Source of the DNA: Ostrinia nubilalis
Lineage: Eukaryota; Arthropoda; Insecta; Lepidoptera; Crambidae
Assembly: GCF_963855985.1 (NCBI RefSeq)
Contig: NC_087110.1
Location: forward strand, 9,291,001-9,355,000
DNA length: 64,000 bases
Direction of reading: 5' to 3'
Part shown: one piece after another, positions 33,901-46,500 of the stretch
Numbering within the stretch: position 1 is the first letter of the stretch
Layout: every line of letters begins with the position of its first letter
Notes under the pieces: generated by a model
Seen by the model: only the letters and a program-made list of their open reading frames with translations
The model's database searches: none
What the model was told of the DNA's origin: nothing
Position numbers and translations under genes: made by a program

Positions 33901-36900
33901 AATGTAACAGGTGGTAGCCTGTTCAAGTCCTTGGCCACAAATTGGGGATGTTGGTCAGGGTCAGTTTCCTTCAGTAATTTAAGGATATCTTTTAGGTTTT
34001 TTTTCTTCTTGTCCTCGCCTTTTCTAGTTACGATTCTAGATCCATCCGATATTGAGTCGTGTAAAATTGCTTTCGCAACTTCAATTTCTTCGTCAGAATA
34101 GTTAGAGGCACATATCTGCACTACACTGAGCTCGTCAAGAACATCCAGTTTATTTTGAACAAAAGTCAATAACTCGTTAAGAGCCATTTCACAAAAATAT
34201 TCCGCGCGAATTTAGGTAAAAGCTGTCAACGCAACGTCAAAAGAGTAAAAAGAACGCTGAAATGGACAAAAAAATCTTGAGCCGTGACCGTATTAAGACT
34301 TGATTTAAGTTATTAATTTTAAGGTAGAATGAGGTATTCAAACTTGATTAATTAATTTAAATTTTTAATAGAGTTTATTAAGTCTTTTATATTTCGATTT
34401 ATAATGAAACACGAATAGGTATAATATGTAAAATATATATTAAGTACAAAATAAAGACAGTCACATAGTGAAAAATAAATCTGCCCCCTTACAGCTCCAT
34501 CATCGGACCCTGGATACGAAATATTCGTCAAGGCGAATCACACAAGCCCAAACTCCATTATGGTTCTATTGTTTTGTTACGGAGGTGGCCATTGCATCTC
34601 CTCCAGATCCATTATCAGACAGAGCTAAGAAATAAATAAATAAATATTATTATAAGTAAACAAATAACTAAAATAATTCATCTTACTATCTTACTTTTTA
34701 CTAGTCTTACTAATATTATAAATACGAAAGTTTGTGTGGATGTCTGGATGTTTGTTACACTTTCACGCAAAAACTACTGAACAGATTTTGATGAAACTTT
34801 ACAGTACAGTACAGCAGTACTAGGCAGTCTGTGTTCAACTATCACTCGGGTCGGACGTTCCTATCGCAAGACCTTTGGTTCACTCAGTTCCGATACGACT
34901 CTAGTGCTGTGTGTAATTATTTTCGTTAATACACTGAGTTTATTAATTTCTACGAGTGGATTTCATTTTGCCTGAGACCTACGCCATGAACCCTGAACCA
35001 GAAGACCCTGTCGCCAGCGACAGCGACGCTCATCCATCCCTGGCGTCGACCAGAATAACAATGTATAGGCTATAATTTATGACGATCTGTGACAAACTAA
35101 ATTTCAAGCGGGTGAAGCCGCGGGCAATACTACATATTTCATACTAGCTTTTTGCCCGCGACTTCTTCTGCGATGAAGTGGAAAATGGTTATAATAGAAT
35201 TAAAATATTCTAAGAAAATTAATTTTGTTAAATGATTATATTTTTTGATATAAAATCTACACATCATTATGTTTAAATATTTGAATACTTACAAAATTAT
35301 GAGATCTTTCTAAAACAAAATTAAAACACTACACCTGCCGCAGATTTCTTTGTAAACAATGTTTTTTTGTTTTTCCTTCAGGTGCTAAAATCACCAGGCT
35401 ATTGTGTGCGCATACTCTGGAGTATTCCACATACAACTGGTCGTCGGAGAAGCATAGATTTCCATTAAGTCTACTCCCGCTACCATATGGAACTCCGCTA
35501 AAACTCGTGAGGGCGCCAACACTTGCTTTTGTATCGAAAATTAGTATGAGCAGCTGCGCACGCGGTTGCCCGTTGCAGGCTCTATGCAACCACACTATTT
35601 TAAACCGTGGTCCCTAAGCATGAGATGGGAAACTGCACTCTCTTGAATTCTCTTGAATTTGATGGTGTTAGGGGAATCCTAGGAATGAATACAGACTTTC
35701 CAATGGAATCTCCTCATCAATATTGCGAAATTGCGAGTTGCAATGCAATGTTACGTTTTCACTTGTTATTTTATTGTAATCTGACCTTGATTTTTCAAAC
35801 ACGTGTCAAAATAAAATAAAAAATTAAATCAAAAGTACTAAGGAATATTTCATTGATATCAACTTAGAAACAAGCACAGATCACAGAAACTGTACGTAGG
35901 GTTCCCAACCCTCCCGGATTGCCCGGGAGACTCCGGAAATAATGGTTAACCTCCCGACCTCCCGGAGAGCAATATTTTCTCCGGTATTTCTAAAAATTAA
36001 ATGCATCCATTACTGCTCATACTTGTTTATAAATTTTATCTTTAAAAGAACCAATCACATGGACCAGCATTACTAAACTCCAGGAATTTTGCGTGAGGTG
36101 CAACCACATCTTATTGAAGAAAATCGAGTGGATTTACGCTGGGTTGACTTCTTTACGAAATCGAAAGACAGAAATCCCTGTCCTGAATTAAAAAAAATGG
36201 TCACGTTTGTTCTTTCCATTCCTGTCTCTATTAATGCTTCATTCGAGCGCGTATTCAGCGTGATGGAGCAACTATGGAGCAAGCCCCCCCCCCCCCCCAC
36301 AATTCTCCCGGGTTGGTCCTTTCAAGAGTTGGCAACCCTAACTGTACGGTCTACGTACATTGCGCAAACGCGGCGCCTCGGCGCGCCGTCAGCATTTTCG
36401 CGCATTGGCCTACTTTTTCATTTTAACCATAATTTTAGTTTTATATTCAGTACACGTCGAATCACCATACCAATCGCGCGTGCTCATTACCATTCGACCA
36501 TTTTAGCGTAATATTAATTATTCGCAACATAGTTATATTTTCTACCAGTGACTTTCATTCATCTATCTACCATCTTCTTTAAATGAGCGGGCAGTAACCG
36601 AACAGAAACTAAAGGGAAATGGTGACAAGGGACAAATTGGAACATATTGCTTGTGAAAGCAATGATGACAGTAGCGACGTCATTATGTAAACAGTTTATA
36701 TTGCTTGCATAGTACTAAAGATTATTCGAACGTTGAATACTGATACCGCAATGGATAATGAGCACATAATTTGATTTCTTTGTGTGTGTGAATTTCTAAT
36801 ACGACACTGAGTTTCGAACTCAGCGCATTAGTTAGCATCTCTCTATATTTCTATGGAACCAAGTTATCTCCAAAATAACATTCCACACCTTTTTAACCTA

Positions 36901-39900
36901 GTCAGGTAATAATTTTAATAAAATACGAAGCACGTCATCTATCAATAGGATATATGTATATTTTAGAAGTTAATAAATTATGCATAAAATATAAACACTT
37001 TAGACTGCAGAACCGAATTCAAAAGTGTGGGATACAAGCACTGCTGGACTAGGGACGGAACTATCTTCGTCAAAAGGCGCGAGGGGAAGGGAGAGGAAAT
37101 ATTTACAATCAGGAGGCATGAAGACATTCAGAGACTTTTGCAAAAAAGCAAAAATGAGCAGCATCAGTCCTCGGGCTGACAGGTTTACCTCTGAAAATAA
37201 TATGCATATTTTTATTACCTCATGTTTTATGTTATCTTTTTTCTTTTCATTATTAGTTTTCTCTTTGGACCCACAATCAAACAAACATAACTCTCATCAC
37301 TACACACATCAACATCATACACACCTAAACAAGTCAACACCTCACCACACAATCGACGTGTCAAGTGCAATCTATAAAATGTGGCAGGGAGGATCCAGCT
37401 CAATTATAAATCATTATATTGACGGCTTTTCATTTGAAAATGGCTGACTTAGATATATTACAGGAGCTGGATTCCATTGAAATCCCCTGCCACACTGTAG
37501 ATTCTCTAGAAGCATGCAAAACACACATCTCGAATTATTATAATCTTAAAGTACTTAGTCTGAATATTAGAAGTATACAGCAAAACTTTAATCAATTTCT
37601 GGTAATTTTGCAAAGATTAAGCATATCTATCGACATTATAGTGCTTACTGAATGTTGGATACATGAGCATTCTGTAATTCCACAAATGAATGGCTATCTA
37701 TCTTTTAGAACACACAAGTATATAAATAAAGCAGGAGGGGTAGTAACATATGTAAAAAACCACCTGATGCCTGAAGTCACGGAGCCAGATTTGATTGAGG
37801 CTAATTGTCTACAGATTAACATTAAACACAGTACTACTCTACTGGCTGTATATCGATCACCATCTTTTGAAAATATTTGCCCATTCATTTCGTCACTTGT
37901 TCCTATTGTGAATGCCATAAAACACTCGCCTTGCGTAATAATGGCGGGTGATATAAATATTAATATATGCTCAGAAAATGTTTCAGAATCTAGCGCAACT
38001 TATTTGTGTGTTCTTGCGGAGCTTGGCCTTGTCCCTACGATCACAAAACCAACTCGAAACAGTGCTTGTCTGGATCACATTAACATAACTTCTAAATTTC
38101 AATCAGTATCAGTGATATGCAGGACGAGTATAACGGATCATGATCTAATTATAACAGCAATAAGATTAAAAACGCCGAATAAAAGCCATCGACATACAGT
38201 GAATAAATTAAACTTTGCTGCTATAGAATTAGAACTAAGCAAAGTGAACTGGCATAATGGAGTTAATAACAATTCGGTAAATGCTGCCGCCGCCGCATTT
38301 TCAGAGAAAATACTTGGTATTGTTGAAAACAACACTTCTAAAGTTAAGGTTAGTCGATCAAAGGTTTTGCTTAAGCCATGGATTACACCTGGCCTTGTTA
38401 GGTGCTCCAAACATAGGGACAAGCTACACGCACAGGCGAAGAACAACCCTCATGATCAAATAAAAAGAAAAATTTTTACCCGCTACAGAAATTTTTATAC
38501 TGATCTTTTAAGAAAACTCAAACATGAACACGAATCATTAGAAATAGAAAAAAACAAAAATTCTCCAAAAAAACTCTGGAAATCGATTAGGACTATAACA
38601 CACACAAACAAAACTAAAGAAAAATCTCAAGCACTTATAAAAATTAAAGACACAACAGAGAAATCTCTGAACCACTGCAATGAATTCTTTTCAACTATCG
38701 GTAAATGTTTGGCAGAGAAAATACTTACAAACACAAATGAAACTCAAAAGTCATTAGCAGCCAAGGTTTCATTGCAAGGTGCACCTGTCCAATCGTTGTT
38801 CTTGGAACCTACTGATGTGGCCGAAATCGAGTCCATAATAATAAATCTTAAAATAGATAGTGCACCCGGCCTAGATGGTGTATCAAATAGGCTATTAAAA
38901 GTAGTGAAAAACCACTTAATAACTCCTCTTACAGCTATCTGTAACTTAAGTCTATCTGAGGGAATATTCCCCGATCAATGGAAAGTAGCAGCTGTTGCTC
39001 CCATCTATAAGTCTGGCGACAAAACTGAACCGAACAGCTACAGACCGATTTCCTTACTGGGTGCTTTCTCTAAAATCTTGGAGAGACTAGTAAGTAAGCG
39101 TCTTATAAAATTTATTGAAAGCAACAGGCTGATCTCTGAAAGGCAATTTGGCTTCAGGCAAGGTAGGTCCACTGAAGGGGCGGTATCTCTGTTAACTAGT
39201 ATAATCACAGAAAACCTTGACAATAAAAGGCCCTGCATAGGAGTGTTCCTCGACCTCGCAAAGGCATTTGATACTGTGTCAACGTATATACTTATCAAAA
39301 AACTAGAAAAAATGGGTATTCGGGGCACTCCGCTTAATTGGTTTCAGAGTTACTTAACCGGCCGTGGTCAGTGTGTCAGAATCGGGGAACACCAAAGTAC
39401 AGCCAGCCTAGTGGAATATGGGGTTCCGCAGGGTAGCATTCTCGGCCCGACGCTTTTTACCCTCTATATCAATGATATCATATCCTCCGACCTAGTGAAT
39501 GCCGAGACTATCTGCTACGCCGACGACACAGCGATTATTTTCCATGATACTACCTGGAATAGAGTCGTGGAACGCGTAGAGGAGGGGATGAAAGTAATCA
39601 CCACCTGGCTGCAAAACAATCTGTTAACTCTTAACGTACAAAAAACTAAATTTCTCTGTTTCTACAAGACCCTGACTTCCTCGCCCTCTCTCACTGACAT
39701 TACGATTCACGAGTGTAGAAATAGGCAACCTCAACAACCCTGTTCTTGTGGCGGCATCACCAGATCTCCGACAATAAAATATCTAGGTTTGGTCCTGGAC
39801 GAGAAGCTATCGTTCAAAGCGCATATTGATGTAACTGCTAAAAGGGTTCGCAAAATTATTTACATCATTAAAAATTTGCGAACAGCAGCTGACATTAGTC

Positions 39901-40496
39901 TCCTAAAGACAGTCTATGTTGCCTTATGCCAGTCCATAATAACGTACTGCATTGCTACTTGGGGTGGGGCGACATCGACCAATATGATGTCACTAGAGAG
40001 AGCACAGCGATCCGTGATCAAGGTTTTACTTGGTAAACCTGTAAGATACCCTACCCGTGACTTATACCAAGAAAGTGGGTTTCTCACTGTTCGTGGGCTG
40101 TTTGTGCTCAGAGCAGTAATGAGTGTACATTTTTCGGTTGTAAAATCTGATAATTACAAAGTTATGCTCTCAAAACGAGTATTTAAGGTACCGGTCCCCA
40201 CTATCAAAAGCGCATTTATCAGAAAATACAGCAACTTCTTACACCCATATATCTACAACAAGGTTCAGACACAATGCTGTATCAAGCATTGTTCCAAAAT
40301 AGAATTAAAGAAAACCGTATCGGACTGGCTGGGCACACTTTCTTACGAGGACATAGAAAAATTGCTAAAAACTTCTGTATAATAAGCCTATTACGTGGAA
40401 CACTCCGATCCCAAGACTTAGACTTCGTAGGGCTAATAGGCTTAAATATATTATCTTACCTTCTTACCTATATGTATACAACAAAGTACGTTCGCG

Positions 40497-40568
<72 letters not shown>

Positions 40569-43500
40569 CGGTCCAATTATGCATAAATATTATAATTTTC
40601 ATTTATTTTCTTTTTCGTTGTGGACTGACAGTTGAGGTCGCATATGATATAAATAATTTTGTTAACTTGTGACAAAAGATTGTCTACATGACAGGCTTAG
40701 CCTAGCGTAGAAATCTCAGTTACTTTATGAACTGAAGCGTATGTCGGTACAACCTTAGCATTAAACGGGTCTTTAAGGAAATGTATGTACAACAATGCAA
40801 TGTAAGCAATGTAAAAAATGTTAAAGTTGTTAAATAAACTTATTATTATTACTTATTATTATTTTAGAAGTTTAGTTAAATCGTAGAATTTCTGGAAAAC
40901 AAGTACCTACTAAAATCGTACTGAAAAAAAAAGTATTAACATGATATTAATTTATTTATTAAACGTCGAATTTTATCAAAGATTTTGGACTAAAGTTTTT
41001 GAAAATATTTTATAGCCTACATAGGATTCTAAAAAAATTAGGATTCTAAATCGTGAAAGAAATTTTTTTCGGAGCCTATTGCCTCCAAACAAACAAACAA
41101 ACAATTAAATCTTTCCTCTTTTATTAGTATAGATTTAACAACAAAACAAAACGCTTCTTTTTCTTCTTCACGAAACAAAACTCAAAGCGGATAAATAAAT
41201 AAACAAATCTTTGGACAATTTCACAGCGCCATCTAGTCCAAAAGTAGGCAACCAATATGCTTGTGTTAAGGGTGCTATCATAATGGATATACTTTTTTAT
41301 AATTTATTTATTAAATTAAATACATGATACCTACATAATTATACATAGTTACACCCAGATCCGTCAAAGAAATTAAAATTCATCATTTCAATTTCTGCTC
41401 GGCCGGCCGACTCGAAACAGCCTCTCGGCATAGTATCAAATGTATTTGGTCGCCGTACAAATCACCGCTTTACGACACGAACGCACGTAAACGTCACGGC
41501 GGGAAAAATGACACAGGTCCTGCCTTGACGGGCGCTCGCGCCATACTAATCGATGTCGGCTTGCGCATTGTAATTTATACTGATATTCACATCAATATTT
41601 TGACAAAGTGGTTACTAATATTTAAACAATAACTGTAGAAATTAATTCTACAATGAATATTCTTTATTTTGGGATACTTTTATTGCAGTTTATGCTGTGT
41701 TTTTAAACCAAAAACCACGATCAAAATGTGACGTTAATCTTCAAATTTGCCAAATTACTTTTAGATTTTACTCAATAATGGTAATGAAATTCAAGAATCT
41801 ATTTCATTAATGGACTACAAGAACATATGTCCGATGATTACTATATATTTTTAAGCTTATTATATGAGCATAAATAATAGATACAGGACTTTGAAAATGA
41901 GTCTGCGGCAATTTTTTCGTAAAATGGTTGTGGGAGATGGGGCACTGTGAATTAAGCAAAAGAATTTTAGTAAATCCGTTTCATTAATGGTCAACAACAA
42001 GGATTGACCTATCTTTCGCAGTTATTAAATAATCTCTGGGTGTTGCTTAAGATAGTAATTCATGCTTCCAAAATCTTAGAAATTCGCACGAAAATGTAAA
42101 ATGGCTCTTAACTATCATATTATTAGTCATTATTACGATTTTGCAGTATAAATAACGTACGTGCGCGCATACTACTACATAACCAAAGTTAAATATTACG
42201 CGTGCGACCGCTCGTCACTGTTCCTGCGCGAGGACTGATATAAGCAGCCCTTTTCGTATGTTTAGATATTTTAGAGGAAGCTCGAAACGAAACAATTACT
42301 CGATAGCTAGTTATGATGAAGTTTTCTTTCAAAGCAAAAAGCAAGGTCAACTTGTAGAATCTTACTATGCATTAAAATTACAAAGTTTTTTTTTTATGCA
42401 TAACAAGGCAGGTATTTGACCACAATCGCACCTGATGTTAAGTGGGATGCAGTCTAGGATGGTACATATCTGCCCTGTAAGTGCCTATTCACTCACTCCT
42501 ATGACCATTTCTGCCTCTTCATGATCAGAGTAGTTCCACCACACCCAAATGTTACAATCTATGCCATAAGGTTGGTTTTATGGAACAAAACTGGATTGAA
42601 AGCTTGTGATTTGTAAAAGTCACTATTTAGCCAAATCCCAAAGTTTTACTCAAAAAAACACACGTGCGAGATGTCAACATCTTGTCCAAGATTCCTAACC
42701 ATTTCTGCGGTCAAATAGGAACTCGTTTGAAATAGAAATGGTTTGTTAGTCCAAGGTCTATGTCGTCTCAAGTGTATTCCAACGTATGTCCAAGCCCTTA
42801 ATCAGGAAGTTTGGAAACCCTTGCGTAGGGCATTTCAGTAAATAAATACTAGTACGTGCCTCAGGGGTCACCTCGAAGAATGAAACGGGGATTTATTATA
42901 CCCATAAAATTCGCCCCATGCACATAATTTAAGTGAAGTTTGTTAGGGTATAGCAGCGTGATACCATTTGCTAGTTGGTAAGTATAGCTGAGGATTGGAC
43001 AAGAGATTGAAAAGGCGTATTGGAGGCATGAAAATCGCTAACAATCAATGTACACGCGTAGCTGGTTTTCAAAGCAGTTGCATAGAATAATAATGATAAT
43101 CAGTCTTTTCGCATAAACCTAAACCAAAACCTAACTCTCAGACAGTGCTCAACATACCTAGAGGGATTATGGTTTAATTCTCTAAGGTGCACAACTATTG
43201 TAAAAATGGCGCTATTTTCGCTCTATGCAAACGCAGAGTAGAAACATATGATCAAGTATACCATATAACTAGGTATATCTTAATAGGAGTAACTTTTGGC
43301 TTTGATATTGAGACTGTTAGGATGACTATTAAATCTTGTATCCGTGCGGAATGCACTTCAAGTTGAAGCTCTGACTCAAATTACTAGTCAAGTTTCACTT
43401 TAACTTACAAGACATTACTGGCCAGGACTTACTTTCCTCCTAACGTCATCCAACAACACCTGGTGCCACATGTACTCCCGGTCTTCTTCTTCCAGCTCCA

Positions 43501-46500
43501 ACAATTTCTTCTCCACCATCTGTTGTTTCTGTACTTCTCTTAGCCGCTTTTCGTCCTCTCTTGTGCTCTGCATACCTTTTGCTCTGAAAATTTGTTTACA
43601 CAATGTGTATTTAGCGAGTACTTATAAAGCAGGAAGGCGCTAGATGCAGGCCGTTACTAACCGGTCATCGTGGAAAACATTGGGGAAGGCCTATTTTCAG
43701 CAGTGGACGTCCTATGGCTGAAATGATGATGATGATAATGAATTAGAGAATAGAAGCTGTGACACTTGTAAACCAGTGTCGGGACAGACGCGTGTGTCTT
43801 AATTTATACTCGGGGAACCAAATACCGGGAATTATCTAAATTGCTAGCTTACGGAAACGAAAACAAAGCTTTTTGGTACGGAAGTACCTTTTGATGTCTG
43901 TGACTGTATTGTGTTAATGGTTCTTGTAGGTATGTAAAATAATTTTTTTCTTATTTTTATTATGAAATGCCTTGTGTCTATTTTATATGCGTTATTTGAT
44001 TATGTAGGTTCAGCTTTTGGTTTTCAGAGAATATTTTTTTTTATTGAAGCAACTTACATTTTTTCTCTTTCCAAAGCCTTCAAACACTCATTTATTTTCT
44101 GCTTCTCTAGATCTTCTTTGTAATTCTTACTTTTCTCCTTCTTCTCTGCACAATACCCGCATTCCTCCATCGCCTGTTTCGTTGCCAGTTCCTGAATGAA
44201 GTGTTCTTCTTCTGCTTCCAAAAAGCGCTTCAGCTTTTCTCTCCTTTGTCAAAGTCTTATTTCTTCTTCTTTGAATTTCTCTCTCACTTTTTCTTCTGTT
44301 CTGTTGATTATTAGCCTGTAATGCAAGCCTTTTTAGTCTCACAATAAAAATAGCTTTTAAAAGTTAAGTGCTGATTGGTTAAATAGCTTACGTATTCATA
44401 CACGATGCTTGCTTAAGCGAAGCAGCAAATCGAACGCACAGCGTTGAATAAAGCTCTGTGGTTCTTGGTTCGTGTGTCACCCTGTGCGTCCACGCGCACT
44501 GTGAGATCTCATAGTAATGTTTGTGAATAGGTACGGGCGTTAGTTTCAATTTACTATAATATAGTACCTAATAAGTACAACAGATTGCGAAAAAAAACAA
44601 TTACGTTTATAACCAACAAGTGCTGCTATTATTTTAATACGATTTTAAATGTAACTAACAAGACATTTTATACTTATTTAATGTGTAAAAAGTATCAAAA
44701 AGCCTCCGTATATTTCCTCATTTTATTATCCAGCGATGAAAGACTGGTATTCAATTTATATCAATTAATAAAACAACATACTTCTGAATATGTATCCGGT
44801 CATAATCCACGACGTCCCCGAGTTTCTTCATTTCGTCCACGTCGACCGCCGCCTCCGTTTCTAATCTTTGCCTCTCCTAAAAACATTAATTAATTAGATT
44901 AAGTATTAAAACATACCTTTGATCCTTCATGTTTTGATATTTATAAAGAGATCTTTCGAATTTTATTCGTGAGTAACTTTTGGATGTATGTTTTAAATGT
45001 AGAGACGACTTCAAGCTTAAAATTGTAGAATTTTTTGTAGTTGTTTTAAGTACGAGTTTCGAACAAAAATGTGTATTCTAATGAGCAGTAGACTAATCTC
45101 TGTGGCTGCAACTTGCGCGATTAGAAAATATACTTTTCAGACTAACTATGTACCTAAATTATTACACTGTTCGATTTTCAGTCAATGCAGGAAATGAACC
45201 ACTTACATACCTATCTAAACTTATATTATTGTAGTTTTCATGCATTCAAAGTAATACCTTCTTAGCTTACATACATAATTTATCATCATTATCATCATTT
45301 TAGCCACAGGACGTCCACTGCTGAACATAGGCCTCCCCCAAAGATTTCTACCTCGCCCGGTTGCTAGCGGCCTGCAATTTCCACATCTTTTGGTTGGTAG
45401 TGGCCTAGATGCTGGATCTGCCTTCCTGCTACCATTACGCTGCTACATACACAATTAATATTTGCTTAATCAATCTTGCTTCATAAGTTAATCTTGGTAT
45501 TTGAATATTTGTTTGGAAAAATGAATGAATTCTTACAATTTCTTCGGAAAAGTACTACTATTACTTAGGTACGAAGATCGGAGGTCAGCTACATAAAATA
45601 CTTGAACATAAAATTACCAAATTAAACCCTCAACTGGTGGAATTTTCCTTTCCTCCCAAAACAATAACGTTTAGTATCTATTACAGCGTTTAGCCTGTCT
45701 GCCTCCCAAAGGGTTGCCAAGTCAAAAAACACAAAAGCCGGACTCGGTGATTTTGGCCGGACATTTTACCCTAAAAGCCATGGGCGTACGTACAACGGTG
45801 TTGATTTCGAGGATTGTTTTTTATGTGCAAGCAATTTTTTTGTAGGATTTATTTGCTCATGGGCTCATCCGGCACTGCCTACATGAAACTATAGGTATTT
45901 ATGTTAGCTATCTACCGCGTTATTCAAAAGTTAGCACATAAGGCCCAGCAGCAAAATAAAAAAGCCTAAGGCTGGGACACCATCCTACTTTAACTAAGTA
46001 TAAAACGTCAAAAATCTATCAAACTCCATACAAAAACATCCGAAAGGTTATAGTTACCGAGAAAGGTGGTGCAACATAGCCTAACAAAATTCGGACAGAC
46101 CGGACAAGATTTCAGTCGGACACATATCTATGTAAAAATCCAAACATGTCCGGCTAAAGCCTGGTAACCCTACTCCGATAAAAACGTTGAGATATCGCCG
46201 CAAACATCGCGAAGTTAATACAAAATCTTGTACATTTTAATTGACGACGTTTCAATTTCCACAGCAGCCACTCGATTGTAGATTCTATTCGGTTCTAATA
46301 AGACTGAAGAGCTTTAAGTGTAAAGTAAATTAACAAACAGTTGATAAACCGTTTAATTAGTTCATTGTCATGTTTCGTGTTTGGCCCAAGGAACGTCAAT
46401 TTTGGAAGGCATTTGAGGTCGTTGTGTTCATATTGGATTAAGTATGTCTCTAAGGCTTGAAATCTACTTATTATTGTATCAAATAATGTGCTATAATTAT

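Larger units (their letters stand above)
36999..40875 (+). mobile_element. LINE B: 5'-truncated non-LTR retrotransposon with intact ORF2
   Basis: Inserted in TTAA copy 1 between 'cactttag' and 'ttaaatcg'. Copy 2 has the empty site 'aaactttagttaaatc' (inverse, about 52,797-52,830). Begins inside ORF1 (a Baculo_FP-like tail, 37,012-37,179), then ORF2 and a 3' region with an AC microsatellite, AATAAAC and a (TTATTA)n tail. Confidence 0.85.
34181..42107. mobile_element. TTAA transposon copy 1 (GAGCCATTT termini), 7.9 kb with a nested LINE
   Basis: Ends GAGCCATTTCACAAAAATA and, inverted, GAGCCATTTTACATTTTCG, sharing a further CGYGCGAATTT; TTAA on both sides (34,177-34,180; 42,108-42,111). Removing it restores LINE A ORF1. 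Copy 2 is 51,591-56,177 in inverted orientation. TTAA targets are typical of piggyBac, but these ends do not start with CCC as piggyBac ends do. No transposase is visible. Cargo: Helitron helicase fragment, hAT derivative (35,897-36,340), LINE B (about 37,000-40,875). Roughly 4 kb without LINE B. Confidence 0.85.
28553..42250 (-). mobile_element. LINE A: non-LTR retrotransposon (CR1/Jockey group), split by two later insertions
   Basis: Minus-strand LINE with ORF1 (coiled coil plus RNA-binding-like C-terminus) and ORF2 (endonuclease plus reverse transcriptase), 3' AATAAAGAC and an (ATT)n tail at 28,556-28,577. Removing the LTR element 30,442-31,910 with one TSD gives one open ORF2 of 944 codons. 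Removing the TTAA transposon 34,181-42,107 with one TTAA restores an ORF1 beginning MIVNELLTF. A GC-richer 5' region runs to about 42,250. It lies antisense to nothing: same strand as CFAP53, in its intron 4. Clade assignment is tentative. Confidence 0.85.

Noticed and set aside
33715..34101. 128-codon plus-strand ORF
   Set aside because: Antisense shadow of LINE A ORF1 (Lys-rich coiled coil read backwards gives Phe/Ser-rich).
36089..36511. 140-codon ORF as a host gene
   Set aside because: The first part is the hAT transposase dimerisation region within an element with an 8-bp TSD; the rest is read-through into flanking repeat.
40274..40672. 132-codon plus-strand ORF with a run of Thr-His
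   Set aside because: It is an AC microsatellite read through in the tail of LINE B, overlapping the end of ORF2 in another frame.
34181..42107. Calling the whole block a piggyBac element
   Set aside because: Only the TTAA target agrees; the ends do not start with CCC and no transposase was seen.
44127..44342. 71-codon ORF in the exon-3 region without the TGA
   Set aside because: It is the wrong frame: the CFAP53-like frame is the one containing the TGA, and only that frame fits both splice phases.
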